Shown: positions 15,089 through 24,554 of the stretch, one piece after another
Numbering within the stretch: the stretch's first letter is position 1
Layout of the letters: every line of letters starts with the position of its first letter
NCBI GenBank assembly: GCA_001485605.1
Contig: FAON01000012.1
Span: forward strand, 464,057 to 528,056
Source of the DNA: Candidatus Kryptobacter tengchongensis
GTDB taxonomy: Bacteria; Bacteroidota; Ignavibacteria; Kryptoniales; Kryptoniaceae
DNA: 64,000 nucleotides
Direction of reading: 5' to 3'
The notes under the pieces: model-generated
What the model saw: only the letters and a program-made list of their open reading frames with translations
Database searches by the model: none
What the model was told of the DNA's origin: nothing
Position numbers and translations under genes: made by a program

Positions 15089-16176
15089 AAAAGGCAAAAC
15101 TTGCTCTTGAAAATGGCGTCGTGGTTGAAGGAATAAATTTTGGCGCCGAGGGTGAGACAACAGGTGAGGTTGTTTTTAATACTTCTTTGACCGGATATCA
15201 AGAGGCTATAACTGATCCATCGTATAAAGGACAAATTTTAATTTTTACAAATCCATTGATCGGAAACTATGGTGTAAATGAAGAAGATATTGAGTCAAGG
15301 GCTCCACAGGTTGCGGGTGTTGTCGTTTATGAAATTTCAAAGCTTTACAGCAACTGGCGGGCAACAGATTCACTTGAAAATTATCTGAAAAAGCATGGCG
15401 TTGTTGGAATTTCTGGTGTTGATACAAGATTTCTTGTAAGGCAGATAAGAGAAAAAGGAGCGATGCGTGGAGTTATATCAACAATTGATTTAGACGATCA
15501 AAGCTTGATAACGAAGGCGAGATCAGTTGCAGAAATGAACGGACTTGATCTTGCAATTTCTGTTACTGGAAATGAAAGTTATTTCTTTTCAAAAATTAAT
15601 GAGGCGAAATTTTTCGTTGTTGTTTATGATTTCGGCGTAAAATTTAACATTATGAGGAAATTAAAAAATCTTGGTTGTAATCTTTTAGTTGTCCCTGCAA
15701 ATACCAGTGCTGACCATGTTTTATCTTTAGATCCAGACGGGATTGTTCTTTCAAACGGACCAGGCGATCCATCCGCTTTAACTTATGCAGTAGAGAATAT
15801 AAGAAAGCTTATTGGTAAAAAGCCAATTCTTGGAATTTGTCTTGGGCATCAACTTCTTGGGCTTGCAATTGGTGGGAAAACATATAAAATGAAATTCGGG
15901 CATCGTGGTTCAAATCATCCCGTCAAAAATTTGATCACCGGTAAAATTGAGATAACCTCTCAAAATCACGGTTTTGCAATTGACCCCGATTCAATAAAAA
16001 GCACAACAGCCGAGGTCACACACATAAGTTTAAATGATGGAACTATTGAAGGGATGAGATTAAAAGATTTTCCTGCTTTTTCGGTTCAATATCACCCTGA
16101 GGCGTCGCCAGGACCACATGATAGTGGTTATATTTTTGAGGAATTTGTTAATTTGATGAAAAGTTGGGAAGTGTGA
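15085..16176 (+). CDS. carA: Carbamoyl-phosphate synthase small subunit (glutamine amidotransferase)
   Basis: 363 residues. The N-terminal CarA domain ([33 protein letters not shown]) is followed by a class I glutaminase: [15 protein letters not shown] carries the nucleophilic Cys, and [14 protein letters not shown] carries the His and Glu of the triad. It hydrolyses glutamine and channels ammonia to CarB. Its start codon overlaps the carB stop (ATGA), so the two are translationally coupled. Length and motifs are normal. Confidence 0.97.
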   Translation: MKKAKLALENGVVVEGINFGAEGETTGEVVFNTSLTGYQEAITDPSYKGQILIFTNPLIGNYGVNEEDIESRAPQVAGVVVYEISKLYSNWRATDSLENYLKKHGVVGISGVDTRFLVRQIREKGAMRGVISTIDLDDQSLITKARSVAEMNGLDLAISVTGNESYFFSKINEAKFFVVVYDFGVKFNIMRKLKNLGCNLLVVPANTSADHVLSLDPDGIVLSNGPGDPSALTYAVENIRKLIGKKPILGICLGHQLLGLAIGGKTYKMKFGHRGSNHPVKNLITGKIEITSQNHGFAIDPDSIKSTTAEVTHISLNDGTIEGMRLKDFPAFSVQYHPEASPGPHDSGYIFEEFVNLMKSWEV

Positions 16177-16236
16177 TTTTGTTTTTGTTTTTATGTGATT
16201 TAAATTTTTTTAAAAGCAAAAGAAAAATTTCACAGT

Positions 16237-19200
16237 ATGAGCGTCGTTTTAAGTTTCCCACCTGAAAAGAGGATAATTGACATAAGGAAGGAGATAGAGA
16301 ACAGGATAAAGGCGGGGAAATTTGATTCCTTTATTTACATCGTGCCGACGCGAAGGAAGATAAGGGAATTGAGAAGGGAACTTCTTGAGTTCTCAAGGAA
16401 TGGGGTGGCTCCAGATCTTAATCTTTTCACGCTTGAGCTTTTTGCGAGAAGTTTGTATTACTCCGCAAAACTTGAAAAGCCAAAATATCTTATATCTGAG
16501 ACGATTCAGTCACTTGTCTTTCAAACGGCAATTGAAAAGGTGATTGAAGAACTTGTGTATTTCAAGCCACCAGGGCAAATAGCTCGGAGGGAACTTCCAA
16601 TTGGGACGATAAATAAAATCATTGATACGATAGTTGGTCTTAAGGAAGATGGGATTTATCCTGCGAGATTGCGTGATGAAATTGAAAAGGTTGAAAAAGA
16701 TGAGGATAGGATGAAGCTCAGCGATCTTGTTAAAATTTATGAACAGTATGAGACTCTTTTAATGAGCAATGGATTCATTGATGTCCCCGGGATTTTCAAG
16801 GAGTTAAATTATATACTCAATTCTGAAAATGTTAATTCGGTTTTCAGGGGTGCGTTTTACAATGTTGATTCAATTTTCATTGAAGGTTTCTCAATGTTTC
16901 GCTTGCCAGAGATAGAATTCATAAAAATTCTCACAAAAGTTCATGACCTCTCAATTATCATAATGTTTGATTACTTTGAAAGAAATGACAATCTGTTCGG
17001 GCATCTTACCGACTGCTATACCAAATTCATAGATGCTGGATTTAAAAGGTATGAGATAAGACCAAGGACGGAAAACGATAGATTTGCAAGGCACATTAAC
17101 AAATACCTTTTCAATTACATTGGTTCAACACTTGATGTAAAATACGATGCTAAAAAGAGCGTAACGCTGATTGAAGCAAGGGACAGGATAGATGAGGTCA
17201 GAACCATAGCACGGGTGATAAAGAAAATTGTAAGTGAAAGACCGGACATTGATTTGAGCAAAATTTGCGTCGCAACATATAGACCGGAAAAATATACAAA
17301 TCTTTTCAGAGAAATTTTTGCTGTTTATGGAATCCCGGCAAACATAACGGATAGATTTTATCTTGAGCGTTCTCCTCTTGTTTCGTCAATAATTTCTCTT
17401 CTTGAAATTCCAATTAATGATTACAGGATAAGTGAGATAATAAAAGTTTTGATGAGTCCATATTTTAATTTTTCAGCTATCGTTGGGAGGCAATTAAAGT
17501 CGGAGAATATATATTCTGTTTCAAAGGAACTTAAGATCAAAAGCGGGAGGGAATTCTGGTGTGAAAGGGTTAAGAAACGAATTGAGATAATAAAATCAAG
17601 AATTGAAACGACAAATGATCGGGATGAATATGAACAACTTTTGAGGGAGAAGAAACTTTTTGAGGATGCACTTGCGGATTATACCGATCTCATGGAAAAA
17701 GTTGTTGATGAGTTTAATGCACTGATGACCCCGTCCGAATTTAAAGATAAACTTCATAGAGTTCTTGCTGAACTTAAAGTTCATGAGCAAATTTTGAAGG
17801 TCCCGAGAAGAGTTGCAACTCATGATGAAATTGAAAGAGATGCAAGAGCGTATCAAAAATTTATGGAGGTTGTTGATGAGTTGCTTGAGGTTTTTGAATT
17901 TAACATGAGGAAAAGAGAAAGATACAGTTTGAATTATTATGTTGATTTGATCAAAAAAGCCTTGCCAAGGGTTCGCTATAACATAAGGCAAAAATATGGA
18001 TACGGAATTTATGTTACAACACTTGAGGAGACAAGGGGTTTGAATTTTGATGTGATGATAATCGCAGGACTTGTTGATACGGAATTCCCTTCAGTGTATG
18101 AGCCAGAAGTTTTTTTAAGTGAAGGCTTAAGGAAGACGAAAAAAATGCATAGATTTGATGAACGCTATCTTTTCTACCAAGGCGTCGTTAATTTTAAATC
18201 ACATCTTTACTTGACCTATCCAAAGACCGATGCGGAAAACGAGCTTGTGAGGTCAAGGTTTATTGATTCACTTGAGCAAGTAATTGATTTTGAGAAAGTT
18301 GATTCATCAGCTTTTAAAGATGGAATTTTCTCAAGCGATGAGCTTTATGAACGTTACGGGAGATTCCTAAAGTTTAATTCTGGAGAACTTAACACATTTG
18401 ACTTTGTATCCGAGAAGTTTAAGAGGCTTGTTGAAAATTATGGGGACAAGCTCAAACATATTTTTGACATCTCAAAGATAAATTTGAACAGAAGCGAATT
18501 ACATTCGGAGGACTATCTTGAATATGAAGGGATTATAAGACCAGTTTATGATGAGGAGAAGAAGAAACTTGGTGAACAGGAAGATAAAATTTTTTCTATT
18601 TCACAAATTGAGACATACGGTAAATGTCCATATAGATATTTCGTTGAAAGGGTTCTTGCGCTTGAAGGTTTTGAAGAGATTGAAGAATTTCTTACTCCAA
18701 TTGAAAGAGGGATACTTTATCATGAGGTTCTTTACGAATTTTATACAAGATGGCGTGAAACTGGCAAGAGTATTTCAGAAGATAAGGAAAGCGCAACTGA
18801 ATTAATTAAAAAGATAGCCAGGGAAAAGGCGAAGGAATTTGAAATAAATCATCCCTTGTGGAGGGTTGAATTGAAAGAGCTTGAACAAAGCATGGTTGAG
18901 TTTATTTCAAAAGAAGCGGAGATGAATTTGAAGTTGAGTTTTAAACCAGCTTATTTTGAAGTTGCGTTTGGTCCGAGGGTTGGAATAAGGAGAAGCAGTG
19001 ATAAGGAGCTTTCAACGATTGAACCAGTTCAACTTGGAGGGGTGAAAATTCAGGGTAAAATTGATAGAGTTGATGTGAGCGGTGAGGAGTTCATAATCTA
19101 TGATTATAAAACGGGCAAAGTTAATGTAAAAGAAGAGGAGATTGAGAAGGGGATTCATCTTCAAATTCCGCTTTACATAAGAATTGCGGAGGAAATTTTT

Positions 19201-19524
19201 AAAAAACAAGGTAAGGAAATGAAAGGAGTTGGTGGATATAATTATGTTGTTCGTCGGGGTATTAATAGAAAGGCTGTTATAGCTTGTGAAAAAATTAGGG
19301 TTGACAAAAGAGAAAAAAACTACTTTAGAGAGGAGGAATTTAATCTTAGGATTGATAATGCGGTTAGCAAAGTTAGTGAATTTTCTGGTAAAATAAAAGG
19401 GGGCAAATTTAATTTGACGGAGCATGATGATATGTTGGGGAGTATATGTGGAAATTGTGCGTATATTGAAATTTGCAGGATAAATGAAGTTAAATTCGGG
19501 GTTCAAATAAAAAAATGGGGCTGA
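16237..19524 (+). CDS. addB: AddB/RexB-like helicase-nuclease subunit
   Basis: 1095 residues. The N-terminal half has a UvrD-like fold without a Walker A motif (VPTRRKIRELRRELLEF takes its place), and the later LEETRGLNFDVMIIAGLVDTEFPS stretch is a motif V-like helicase remnant. The C-terminal third is a RecB-type PD-(D/E)xK nuclease (KIQGKIDRVDVSGEEFIIYDYKTGK). Cysteines CPYRYF near residue 790 and CGNCAYIEIC at the end are placed like the four Fe-S cluster ligands of AddB. The subunit pairs with AddA to process double-strand DNA ends for recombination. It overlaps the exonuclease gene that follows, and addA comes next. Confidence 0.87.
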   Translation: MSVVLSFPPEKRIIDIRKEIENRIKAGKFDSFIYIVPTRRKIRELRRELLEFSRNGVAPDLNLFTLELFARSLYYSAKLEKPKYLISETIQSLVFQTAIEKVIEELVYFKPPGQIARRELPIGTINKIIDTIVGLKEDGIYPARLRDEIEKVEKDEDRMKLSDLVKIYEQYETLLMSNGFIDVPGIFKELNYILNSENVNSVFRGAFYNVDSIFIEGFSMFRLPEIEFIKILTKVHDLSIIIMFDYFERNDNLFGHLTDCYTKFIDAGFKRYEIRPRTENDRFARHINKYLFNYIGSTLDVKYDAKKSVTLIEARDRIDEVRTIARVIKKIVSERPDIDLSKICVATYRPEKYTNLFREIFAVYGIPANITDRFYLERSPLVSSIISLLEIPINDYRISEIIKVLMSPYFNFSAIVGRQLKSENIYSVSKELKIKSGREFWCERVKKRIEIIKSRIETTNDRDEYEQLLREKKLFEDALADYTDLMEKVVDEFNALMTPSEFKDKLHRVLAELKVHEQILKVPRRVATHDEIERDARAYQKFMEVVDELLEVFEFNMRKRERYSLNYYVDLIKKALPRVRYNIRQKYGYGIYVTTLEETRGLNFDVMIIAGLVDTEFPSVYEPEVFLSEGLRKTKKMHRFDERYLFYQGVVNFKSHLYLTYPKTDAENELVRSRFIDSLEQVIDFEKVDSSAFKDGIFSSDELYERYGRFLKFNSGELNTFDFVSEKFKRLVENYGDKLKHIFDISKINLNRSELHSEDYLEYEGIIRPVYDEEKKKLGEQEDKIFSISQIETYGKCPYRYFVERVLALEGFEEIEEFLTPIERGILYHEVLYEFYTRWRETGKSISEDKESATELIKKIAREKAKEFEINHPLWRVELKELEQSMVEFISKEAEMNLKLSFKPAYFEVAFGPRVGIRRSSDKELSTIEPVQLGGVKIQGKIDRVDVSGEEFIIYDYKTGKVNVKEEEIEKGIHLQIPLYIRIAEEIFKKQGKEMKGVGGYNYVVRRGINRKAVIACEKIRVDKREKNYFREEEFNLRIDNAVSKVSEFSGKIKGGKFNLTEHDDMLGSICGNCAYIEICRINEVKFGVQIKKWG

Positions 19525-20297
19525 ACATGACGGGGCGAGTTATATTTGATATTGAAACATCTGGATTTCCAATTGAGGTTTTTGATTCGGCGCAGTATGA
19601 GTATTTGATGAAATTTGCAGAGGAGGAAGAAAGCGAAGAGAAGCGTGAGAAAGAAAGGGCAAAGGTAATTGAAAGGTTAAACCTTTATCCTTTGACTGCG
19701 CAAGTTGTGGCAATTGGGATGTTGAATGTTGATTCATCTCAAGGTGTGGTGCTTTATCAAGCAAATGAGAAAGAAGAATGGACGCAGGAAATTGATAAGG
19801 TGCTAAACATTTTTGCTCCAGATGAAATTAGGAAAGATAAAGTTAAGATAAAATTTATTTCCGGGACTGAGGTGGAGATAATCCAAAAGTTCTGGGAATA
19901 TATTTCAAAGTTCAAGATATTTATAACATTTAACGGGCGTGGGTTTGATTGTCCATTTTTGATGTTGAGGTCGGCGATTTTGGGTATAAAGCCAAGCCGT
20001 GATCTTATGGAATATAACAGGGCGAAGCGTGAACCACATATTGATCTTCTTGATGAATTTACATTCTTCGGGATCACAAGAAAATTTTCGCTTGATTTTT
20101 ATTGTAAAGTTTTCAATATAGAAAGTCCAAAATCCCATGGTATAACGGGGCATGATGTGAATCAATTGTTCAATGAGGGGAGGTTCAGGGATATAGCTCA
20201 ATATTGTATGTATGATTTAATTGCGGAGGCGGAGTTATTTTTCAGATGGGAACAGTTTTTAAATCCAAAAAACATTGGAAGCAATAGCTATTTATGA
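19515..20297 (+). CDS. DEDD-family 3'-5' exonuclease (DNA polymerase B exonuclease-like)
   Basis: 260 residues (256 if the second ATG at 19527, right after the addB stop, is used). RNase H-fold exonuclease motifs are in order: VIFDIETSGFP (Exo I, Asp-Glu) at the N-terminus, FITFNGRGFDCPFLM (Exo II) near residue 138, and DIAQYCMYDLIAEAELF (Exo III, Tyr-x3-Asp-like) near 225. This matches the stand-alone predicted 3'-5' exonucleases related to the PolB proofreading domain. It overlaps addB at its start and addA at its end (ATGA), so all three are made together. That arrangement suggests a role in end resection or trimming of 3' strands with AddAB; this partnership is inference. Confidence 0.8.
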   Translation: MGLNMTGRVIFDIETSGFPIEVFDSAQYEYLMKFAEEEESEEKREKERAKVIERLNLYPLTAQVVAIGMLNVDSSQGVVLYQANEKEEWTQEIDKVLNIFAPDEIRKDKVKIKFISGTEVEIIQKFWEYISKFKIFITFNGRGFDCPFLMLRSAILGIKPSRDLMEYNRAKREPHIDLLDEFTFFGITRKFSLDFYCKVFNIESPKSHGITGHDVNQLFNEGRFRDIAQYCMYDLIAEAELFFRWEQFLNPKNIGSNSYL

Positions 20298-23200
20298 GGT
20301 TGACGGAATCACAAGAGAAAGTTATAAAATCGCCTAAACATTTATCTGTCACTGCGGGTGCTGGCTCCGGAAAGACCACCGTTTTAATTGAGAAATACAT
20401 CAAAATACTTGAAGATCTTGTTGAGTCAAGGGTTGGCAAGGGCATATCAGTTGAAGATTTAAGTGATATAGTTGAAAGCATAGTTGTTATAACTTTTACT
20501 GAAAAAGCCGGGAGTGAGTTGAGGGAAAGAGCAACGGAAGCGATAGAGCGAAGAATAAAAGAAGCGAGGGAGAAAAATGATATTAAGATGTTGAAGGTAT
20601 TTGAAGAGTTAAGAGATGCGATGCCCTCTGCTGTGATTGGGACAATTCACTCTTTTTGTGCCCGAATCCTTCGGGAGTTCGCGGTGACGGCGGGGGTTGA
20701 TCCTAACTTTACAATCCTTGAAGGAGCAGAAAGGGATCAGGTGATTGATATAATAATTGAGGACAAGATAAAGGAATTCTTAAAACGGGAAAGTGAAGAA
20801 TCCGAACGACTTTTCGGGATAATTGAACGTATGAAGATAAACAACTTTTACAGGTTCATCAAGAAACTTATCTCTTCAAGGGAACTTGTGGAGAAAGTCA
20901 AGCGTGATATTTATCTTGCCAAGAGCGATGATGAAATAATTGATATGTGGAGGGATAAAATTTTTGAGTATGTTTTGAGGGTTTTTGAGGGAAGCAAAAT
21001 GGCAAATGCGCTTAGAAGTTTGAGCGGACATATTTTTGAGGGCGATGTTGAATTTCGCAACCGTGCAAATGAGTTTGATGAGGCAATTAAAAATGAAGAT
21101 GTTAAAAGTGCATACAGGATTTTTATAAATGTTTTTTTTAACATTTTTACCAAGAAAAATGAACCTCGGAAGGAAGAGGTTCTTGAACCATTGAGTAAGA
21201 AATCAGTAGAGGTGCAGAGGGAAATTTGGAAAGTGCTTGAGGTTATTAAAAGGGTTTATAATGATATAAAAGATTTACAACTTGATAAATTTGACGAATT
21301 TAAAGAGTTTCACCGCCAGTATATTAAAGATACGAGGTTGATTATTTCGCTCTATGATGAGATAAACCGTGAATATGAGAATTTCAAAATTCAAAATGGT
21401 TATCTTGACTTTGAGGATTTGCAATTGAAGGTGAGAGAATTGCTTGAGAAAAGCGAAGATGTGAGAAGTGAACTGTCAAAGAGATTCAGATATATAATGA
21501 TTGATGAGTATCAGGATACGAATTATTTGCAGTATGAGATTGTTAAGAGGTTGATAAGGGATTTTTCGGAGAAGATAAAACTTTTTGTGGTTGGCGATGA
21601 CAAGCAAAGCATATACGGTTTCAGGGGTTCAGATGTTGAGGTTTTTGATAAGACGAGATTTGAAATCCGTGGCAGAGAGGACGGTGAGGAGATATATTTA
21701 GGTGAAAGTTTTAGGCTTTTGAAGGGGATTGCGGGATTTGTTAATCATGTTTTTGGCAAAATAATGAGCGAAAGGATAAGTGTTCATGAGGTTGAATATA
21801 AAGAGATAGTCGTTGGAAGAGATGTTGATGACGATGGAGTTGTTGAAATGCTGGTTGTTAAAAAAAGCAAGGATGAAAAAATTAGAGATTATAAAATTGT
21901 TGAAGCTGAATTTGTTGCTAAAAGGATTTTGAGATTACTTCAAGATGAGAACGCTTATGTTTATAAAGATGGCGAGAAAAAGAGGATTGAAGCTGGGGAT
22001 ATTGCAGTTTTAATAAGGAATAGGGAAGTTTTAAAGCCACTTGAAAGCGCATTTGTTGAGCTTAACATTCCTTACATCGTTTCAAGTGGTATAGGATTTT
22101 ATCAGACGCAGGAAATTTATGACTTTATGAATTATTTCAAGTTTATTGTGAATACAAATGACGATGTTGCGCTTGTTGGAATTTTGCGTTCGCCATTTTT
22201 TGGGATAAGTGATTCTGAAATTTTTAGGATTTCGGTTTATGGCAGAGGTTCAACATTTTGGGAAAAAGTTAATGATTATGTTGAGCGTGCGGGAGAGCCG
22301 ATGCCATCGGATAGATTAAAACGTGCAGTTGAAATTTTAACGGAAGATTTGATCGTTGCAAATAGGATGTCCATCCCGTCTTTGATTCAAAGGATAATTG
22401 AGAACACGATGTATAATGGATCAGTCCTACCGATGCGAAGGGGTGAGCAAATGATTGCGAATATCCAAAAGTTGATTGATATAGCAAGGGAATTTGAAAC
22501 AAAGGGATTGAATAATCTTTATGATTTTGTTGAACAATTAAGATTTCTTTCGGAGGTGCATTTGCGTGAGGGACAGGCAAGTGTTCAAGCAGGGATTGAT
22601 GCGGTGCAGATAATGACAATACATTCTGCAAAAGGGCTTGAGTTTCCAGTTGTCGTTTTGCCGTTTTTGGGTGAAAAAGTTAGCGTCAGATCAAACGAAA
22701 GGTATAACATTGATGTTGATTATGGAATAGGGCTTGGACTCAAGGAGAATGAGAGTGATTCTAAAGAAGTTGAATTACCAATTGATTCCGTTCATAAACT
22801 CATAAGGCAACATAAAACGATCGCGGAAGAGAAAAGGGTTTTATATGTTGCGATGACGAGGGCAAGAGATGTTTTGATTGTCTCTGGAACTTATGGGGAT
22901 AAAAATGAGGAAACATATCTTGACTGGGTTTTGAGTGCGCTTGAGGTCAGGGATAAAATTGATTATATCCCCGAAGTTGAAATTCCAACAGAGATAACTT
23001 TTAAAGGTGGGGACAAGCAGAATTATGTTGTGAGGGTTAAGGTTTACAGATATCCCAAAGATTTTGCTGAATCCTCTCTTGCTCCTGTTAGACGCGCCAT
23101 TGATATTGAAATTGACGAAGATAAACTTTTCCTCGCACCGCTTGAATCCAAACCTTACGGTGAATTTTTTACTGCTACGCAACTGCAGACATTTTCACTC

Positions 23201-23986
23201 TGCCCAATGAAATTTTATCTTAAGTTTAGGCTTGGTCTTCCAGAGTTAAAAAGAGAGATTGTTTTTAATGAAGAATTTGAAGATGTTACAGCGCCACCTT
23301 ATGAAGATGATTTTAAAGATGAGATCGTTGGAACTGTAAAGGGTAGAATTGTGCATGAAGTTCTTGAAAGGTGGAAGGGCGAGGTTAACGATGAAAAACT
23401 TAAAGAGGTTGTTTTGTTTACAATTCGTCAAAATGGGATTGCAAATGAAAAAAAGGCTGGGGCACTATTTGAGTATGTGATGGGTGAGGTTAAAAGGGTT
23501 TTGGATTCGGAATTTGGTAAAAGGGTTTTCTCTTCCGATGAGCATCATGCGGAGTATGGGATAAGTGTGAAATTTGGAGATGGTTATCTTATGGGGAAAA
23601 TTGATAGATTATATAAAGTTAATGGGGAGTGGGAAATTGTTGACTTCAAAACAGATGATATTGAAGCCAGAGAAATTGAGACAAAAAGAAAGGAATATGA
23701 AGTTCAACTTGGTGTTTATGCATATCTTTTGAGCAAACTTTATCCAGAGCAGAAAGTTTTCAGAGGTTATATCTTGTTTACGAAGTTTCCCGATTTACCT
23801 GTTGAGGTAGTTCATACGCAGGAGACATTAAAAGAGTTTGAGGGTGAGATTGCCAAGATGATTGAGACTATAAAACAGATGGATTTAAAATTGGATACTT
23901 CAATTTCCTCTGACTTCAAGGAGCATTGTTATTATTGTGGGTATTTCAACAGCGATGATAGGAAATGTATTGGCGGGAGGTTATGA
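20294..23986 (+). CDS. addA: AddA-like UvrD/RecB helicase-nuclease
   Basis: 1230 residues, the usual AddA size. Superfamily 1A helicase motifs are clear: Walker A AGAGSGKT at 21-28, VVITFTEKAGSELRER (motif Ia), GTIHSFCARILREF, IMIDEYQDTNYLQ (motif II), VGDDKQSIYGFRG (motif III), IMTIHSAKGLEFPVVVLP (motif V) and EEKRVLYVAMTRARD (motif VI). The C-terminal nuclease has LMGKIDRLYKVNGEWEIVDFKTDD. AddA is the translocating motor and one of the two nucleases of the AddAB complex, working with the upstream addB product. It starts inside the exonuclease stop codon and its own stop overlaps the GIY-YIG gene. Confidence 0.93.
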   Translation: MRLTESQEKVIKSPKHLSVTAGAGSGKTTVLIEKYIKILEDLVESRVGKGISVEDLSDIVESIVVITFTEKAGSELRERATEAIERRIKEAREKNDIKMLKVFEELRDAMPSAVIGTIHSFCARILREFAVTAGVDPNFTILEGAERDQVIDIIIEDKIKEFLKRESEESERLFGIIERMKINNFYRFIKKLISSRELVEKVKRDIYLAKSDDEIIDMWRDKIFEYVLRVFEGSKMANALRSLSGHIFEGDVEFRNRANEFDEAIKNEDVKSAYRIFINVFFNIFTKKNEPRKEEVLEPLSKKSVEVQREIWKVLEVIKRVYNDIKDLQLDKFDEFKEFHRQYIKDTRLIISLYDEINREYENFKIQNGYLDFEDLQLKVRELLEKSEDVRSELSKRFRYIMIDEYQDTNYLQYEIVKRLIRDFSEKIKLFVVGDDKQSIYGFRGSDVEVFDKTRFEIRGREDGEEIYLGESFRLLKGIAGFVNHVFGKIMSERISVHEVEYKEIVVGRDVDDDGVVEMLVVKKSKDEKIRDYKIVEAEFVAKRILRLLQDENAYVYKDGEKKRIEAGDIAVLIRNREVLKPLESAFVELNIPYIVSSGIGFYQTQEIYDFMNYFKFIVNTNDDVALVGILRSPFFGISDSEIFRISVYGRGSTFWEKVNDYVERAGEPMPSDRLKRAVEILTEDLIVANRMSIPSLIQRIIENTMYNGSVLPMRRGEQMIANIQKLIDIAREFETKGLNNLYDFVEQLRFLSEVHLREGQASVQAGIDAVQIMTIHSAKGLEFPVVVLPFLGEKVSVRSNERYNIDVDYGIGLGLKENESDSKEVELPIDSVHKLIRQHKTIAEEKRVLYVAMTRARDVLIVSGTYGDKNEETYLDWVLSALEVRDKIDYIPEVEIPTEITFKGGDKQNYVVRVKVYRYPKDFAESSLAPVRRAIDIEIDEDKLFLAPLESKPYGEFFTATQLQTFSLCPMKFYLKFRLGLPELKREIVFNEEFEDVTAPPYEDDFKDEIVGTVKGRIVHEVLERWKGEVNDEKLKEVVLFTIRQNGIANEKKAGALFEYVMGEVKRVLDSEFGKRVFSSDEHHAEYGISVKFGDGYLMGKIDRLYKVNGEWEIVDFKTDDIEAREIETKRKEYEVQLGVYAYLLSKLYPEQKVFRGYILFTKFPDLPVEVVHTQETLKEFEGEIAKMIETIKQMDLKLDTSISSDFKEHCYYCGYFNSDDRKCIGGRL

Positions 23987-24429
23987 CTTATATTTTATTG
24001 ATTTTTCTCAAATCGGAGATTGAGAAAGTTGTTGGTAGGCTTGGTAAGGTTAAGCTTTCCGCGGGGTATTATGTTTATGTTGGTTCGGCGAGGTTAAATT
24101 TTGAACATAGGATAAGGAGGCATCTTGCGAGAAAGAAAAAATTGTTTTGGCATATAGATTATCTTCTTTCAGATGCGAAAGCGAAGGTTGTGGATGTATT
24201 TTATGTGGATGAAGTGATTGAACATGAAGTTGCAAGGAGTTTGCATGAGTTAGGTTTCAAGGTGGTGGAAAATTTTGGAAGTTCAGATTGTAGTTGCCCG
24301 GGGCATTTGTTTTATGTGGATAGTAACAAAAGATTTGAGAAGGTGATTAAAAGGGTCAAGTTAAGTAAATTTAGATATATTGAGTTTAAAAAATATGGGA
24401 CAGGTTTGAAGAATCCAAAAGGAATTTAG
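23983..24429 (+). CDS. DUF123-type GIY-YIG domain protein
   Basis: 148 residues from an ATG that overlaps the addA stop (ATGA) and has GGGAGG just upstream; an in-frame start 18 bp earlier is less likely. The GIY-YIG core is GYYVYVGSARLNFEHRIRRHL, with FWHIDYLL and an EHEVAR helix, and the conserved DUF123 tail FGSSDCSCPGHLFY. DUF123 domains are found alone or fused to endonuclease III in archaea and are predicted nucleases. The tight coupling to addB-exo-addA adds a third nuclease type to this cluster. Its activity is not established by sequence. Confidence 0.85.
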   Translation: MTYILLIFLKSEIEKVVGRLGKVKLSAGYYVYVGSARLNFEHRIRRHLARKKKLFWHIDYLLSDAKAKVVDVFYVDEVIEHEVARSLHELGFKVVENFGSSDCSCPGHLFYVDSNKRFEKVIKRVKLSKFRYIEFKKYGTGLKNPKGI

Positions 24430-24437
24430 TGAAGCTC

Positions 24438-24495
24438 GGAGGAAAATTTTATGCCAAAATTTATAAATCTGTTGAATCAAGATTTGAATTGTTAA
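24438..24495 (+). other. Possible 14-codon leader peptide or gene remnant upstream of the methyltransferase
   Basis: A perfect GGAGG (24438-24442) is followed eight bases later by ATG (24451) and a short frame MPKFINLLNQDLNC ending in TAA at 24493-24495. The rest of the 125-bp gap before the methyltransferase is AT-rich and shows no other structure. The ribosome site is stronger than that of the neighbouring genes, so it may be a relic of a lost gene or a translated leader. Confidence 0.25.
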
Positions 24496-24554
24496 AGTTT
24501 GATTTATTTTCAAAAATCGCTAAATTTTTTTGAAAAACTTTAAGTTTAAAAGTT

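Noticed and set aside
16237..23986. PD-(D/E)xK nucleases as Cas4 or other cas genes
   Set aside because: They are C-terminal domains of full-length AddB and AddA, and no other Cas motif is near.
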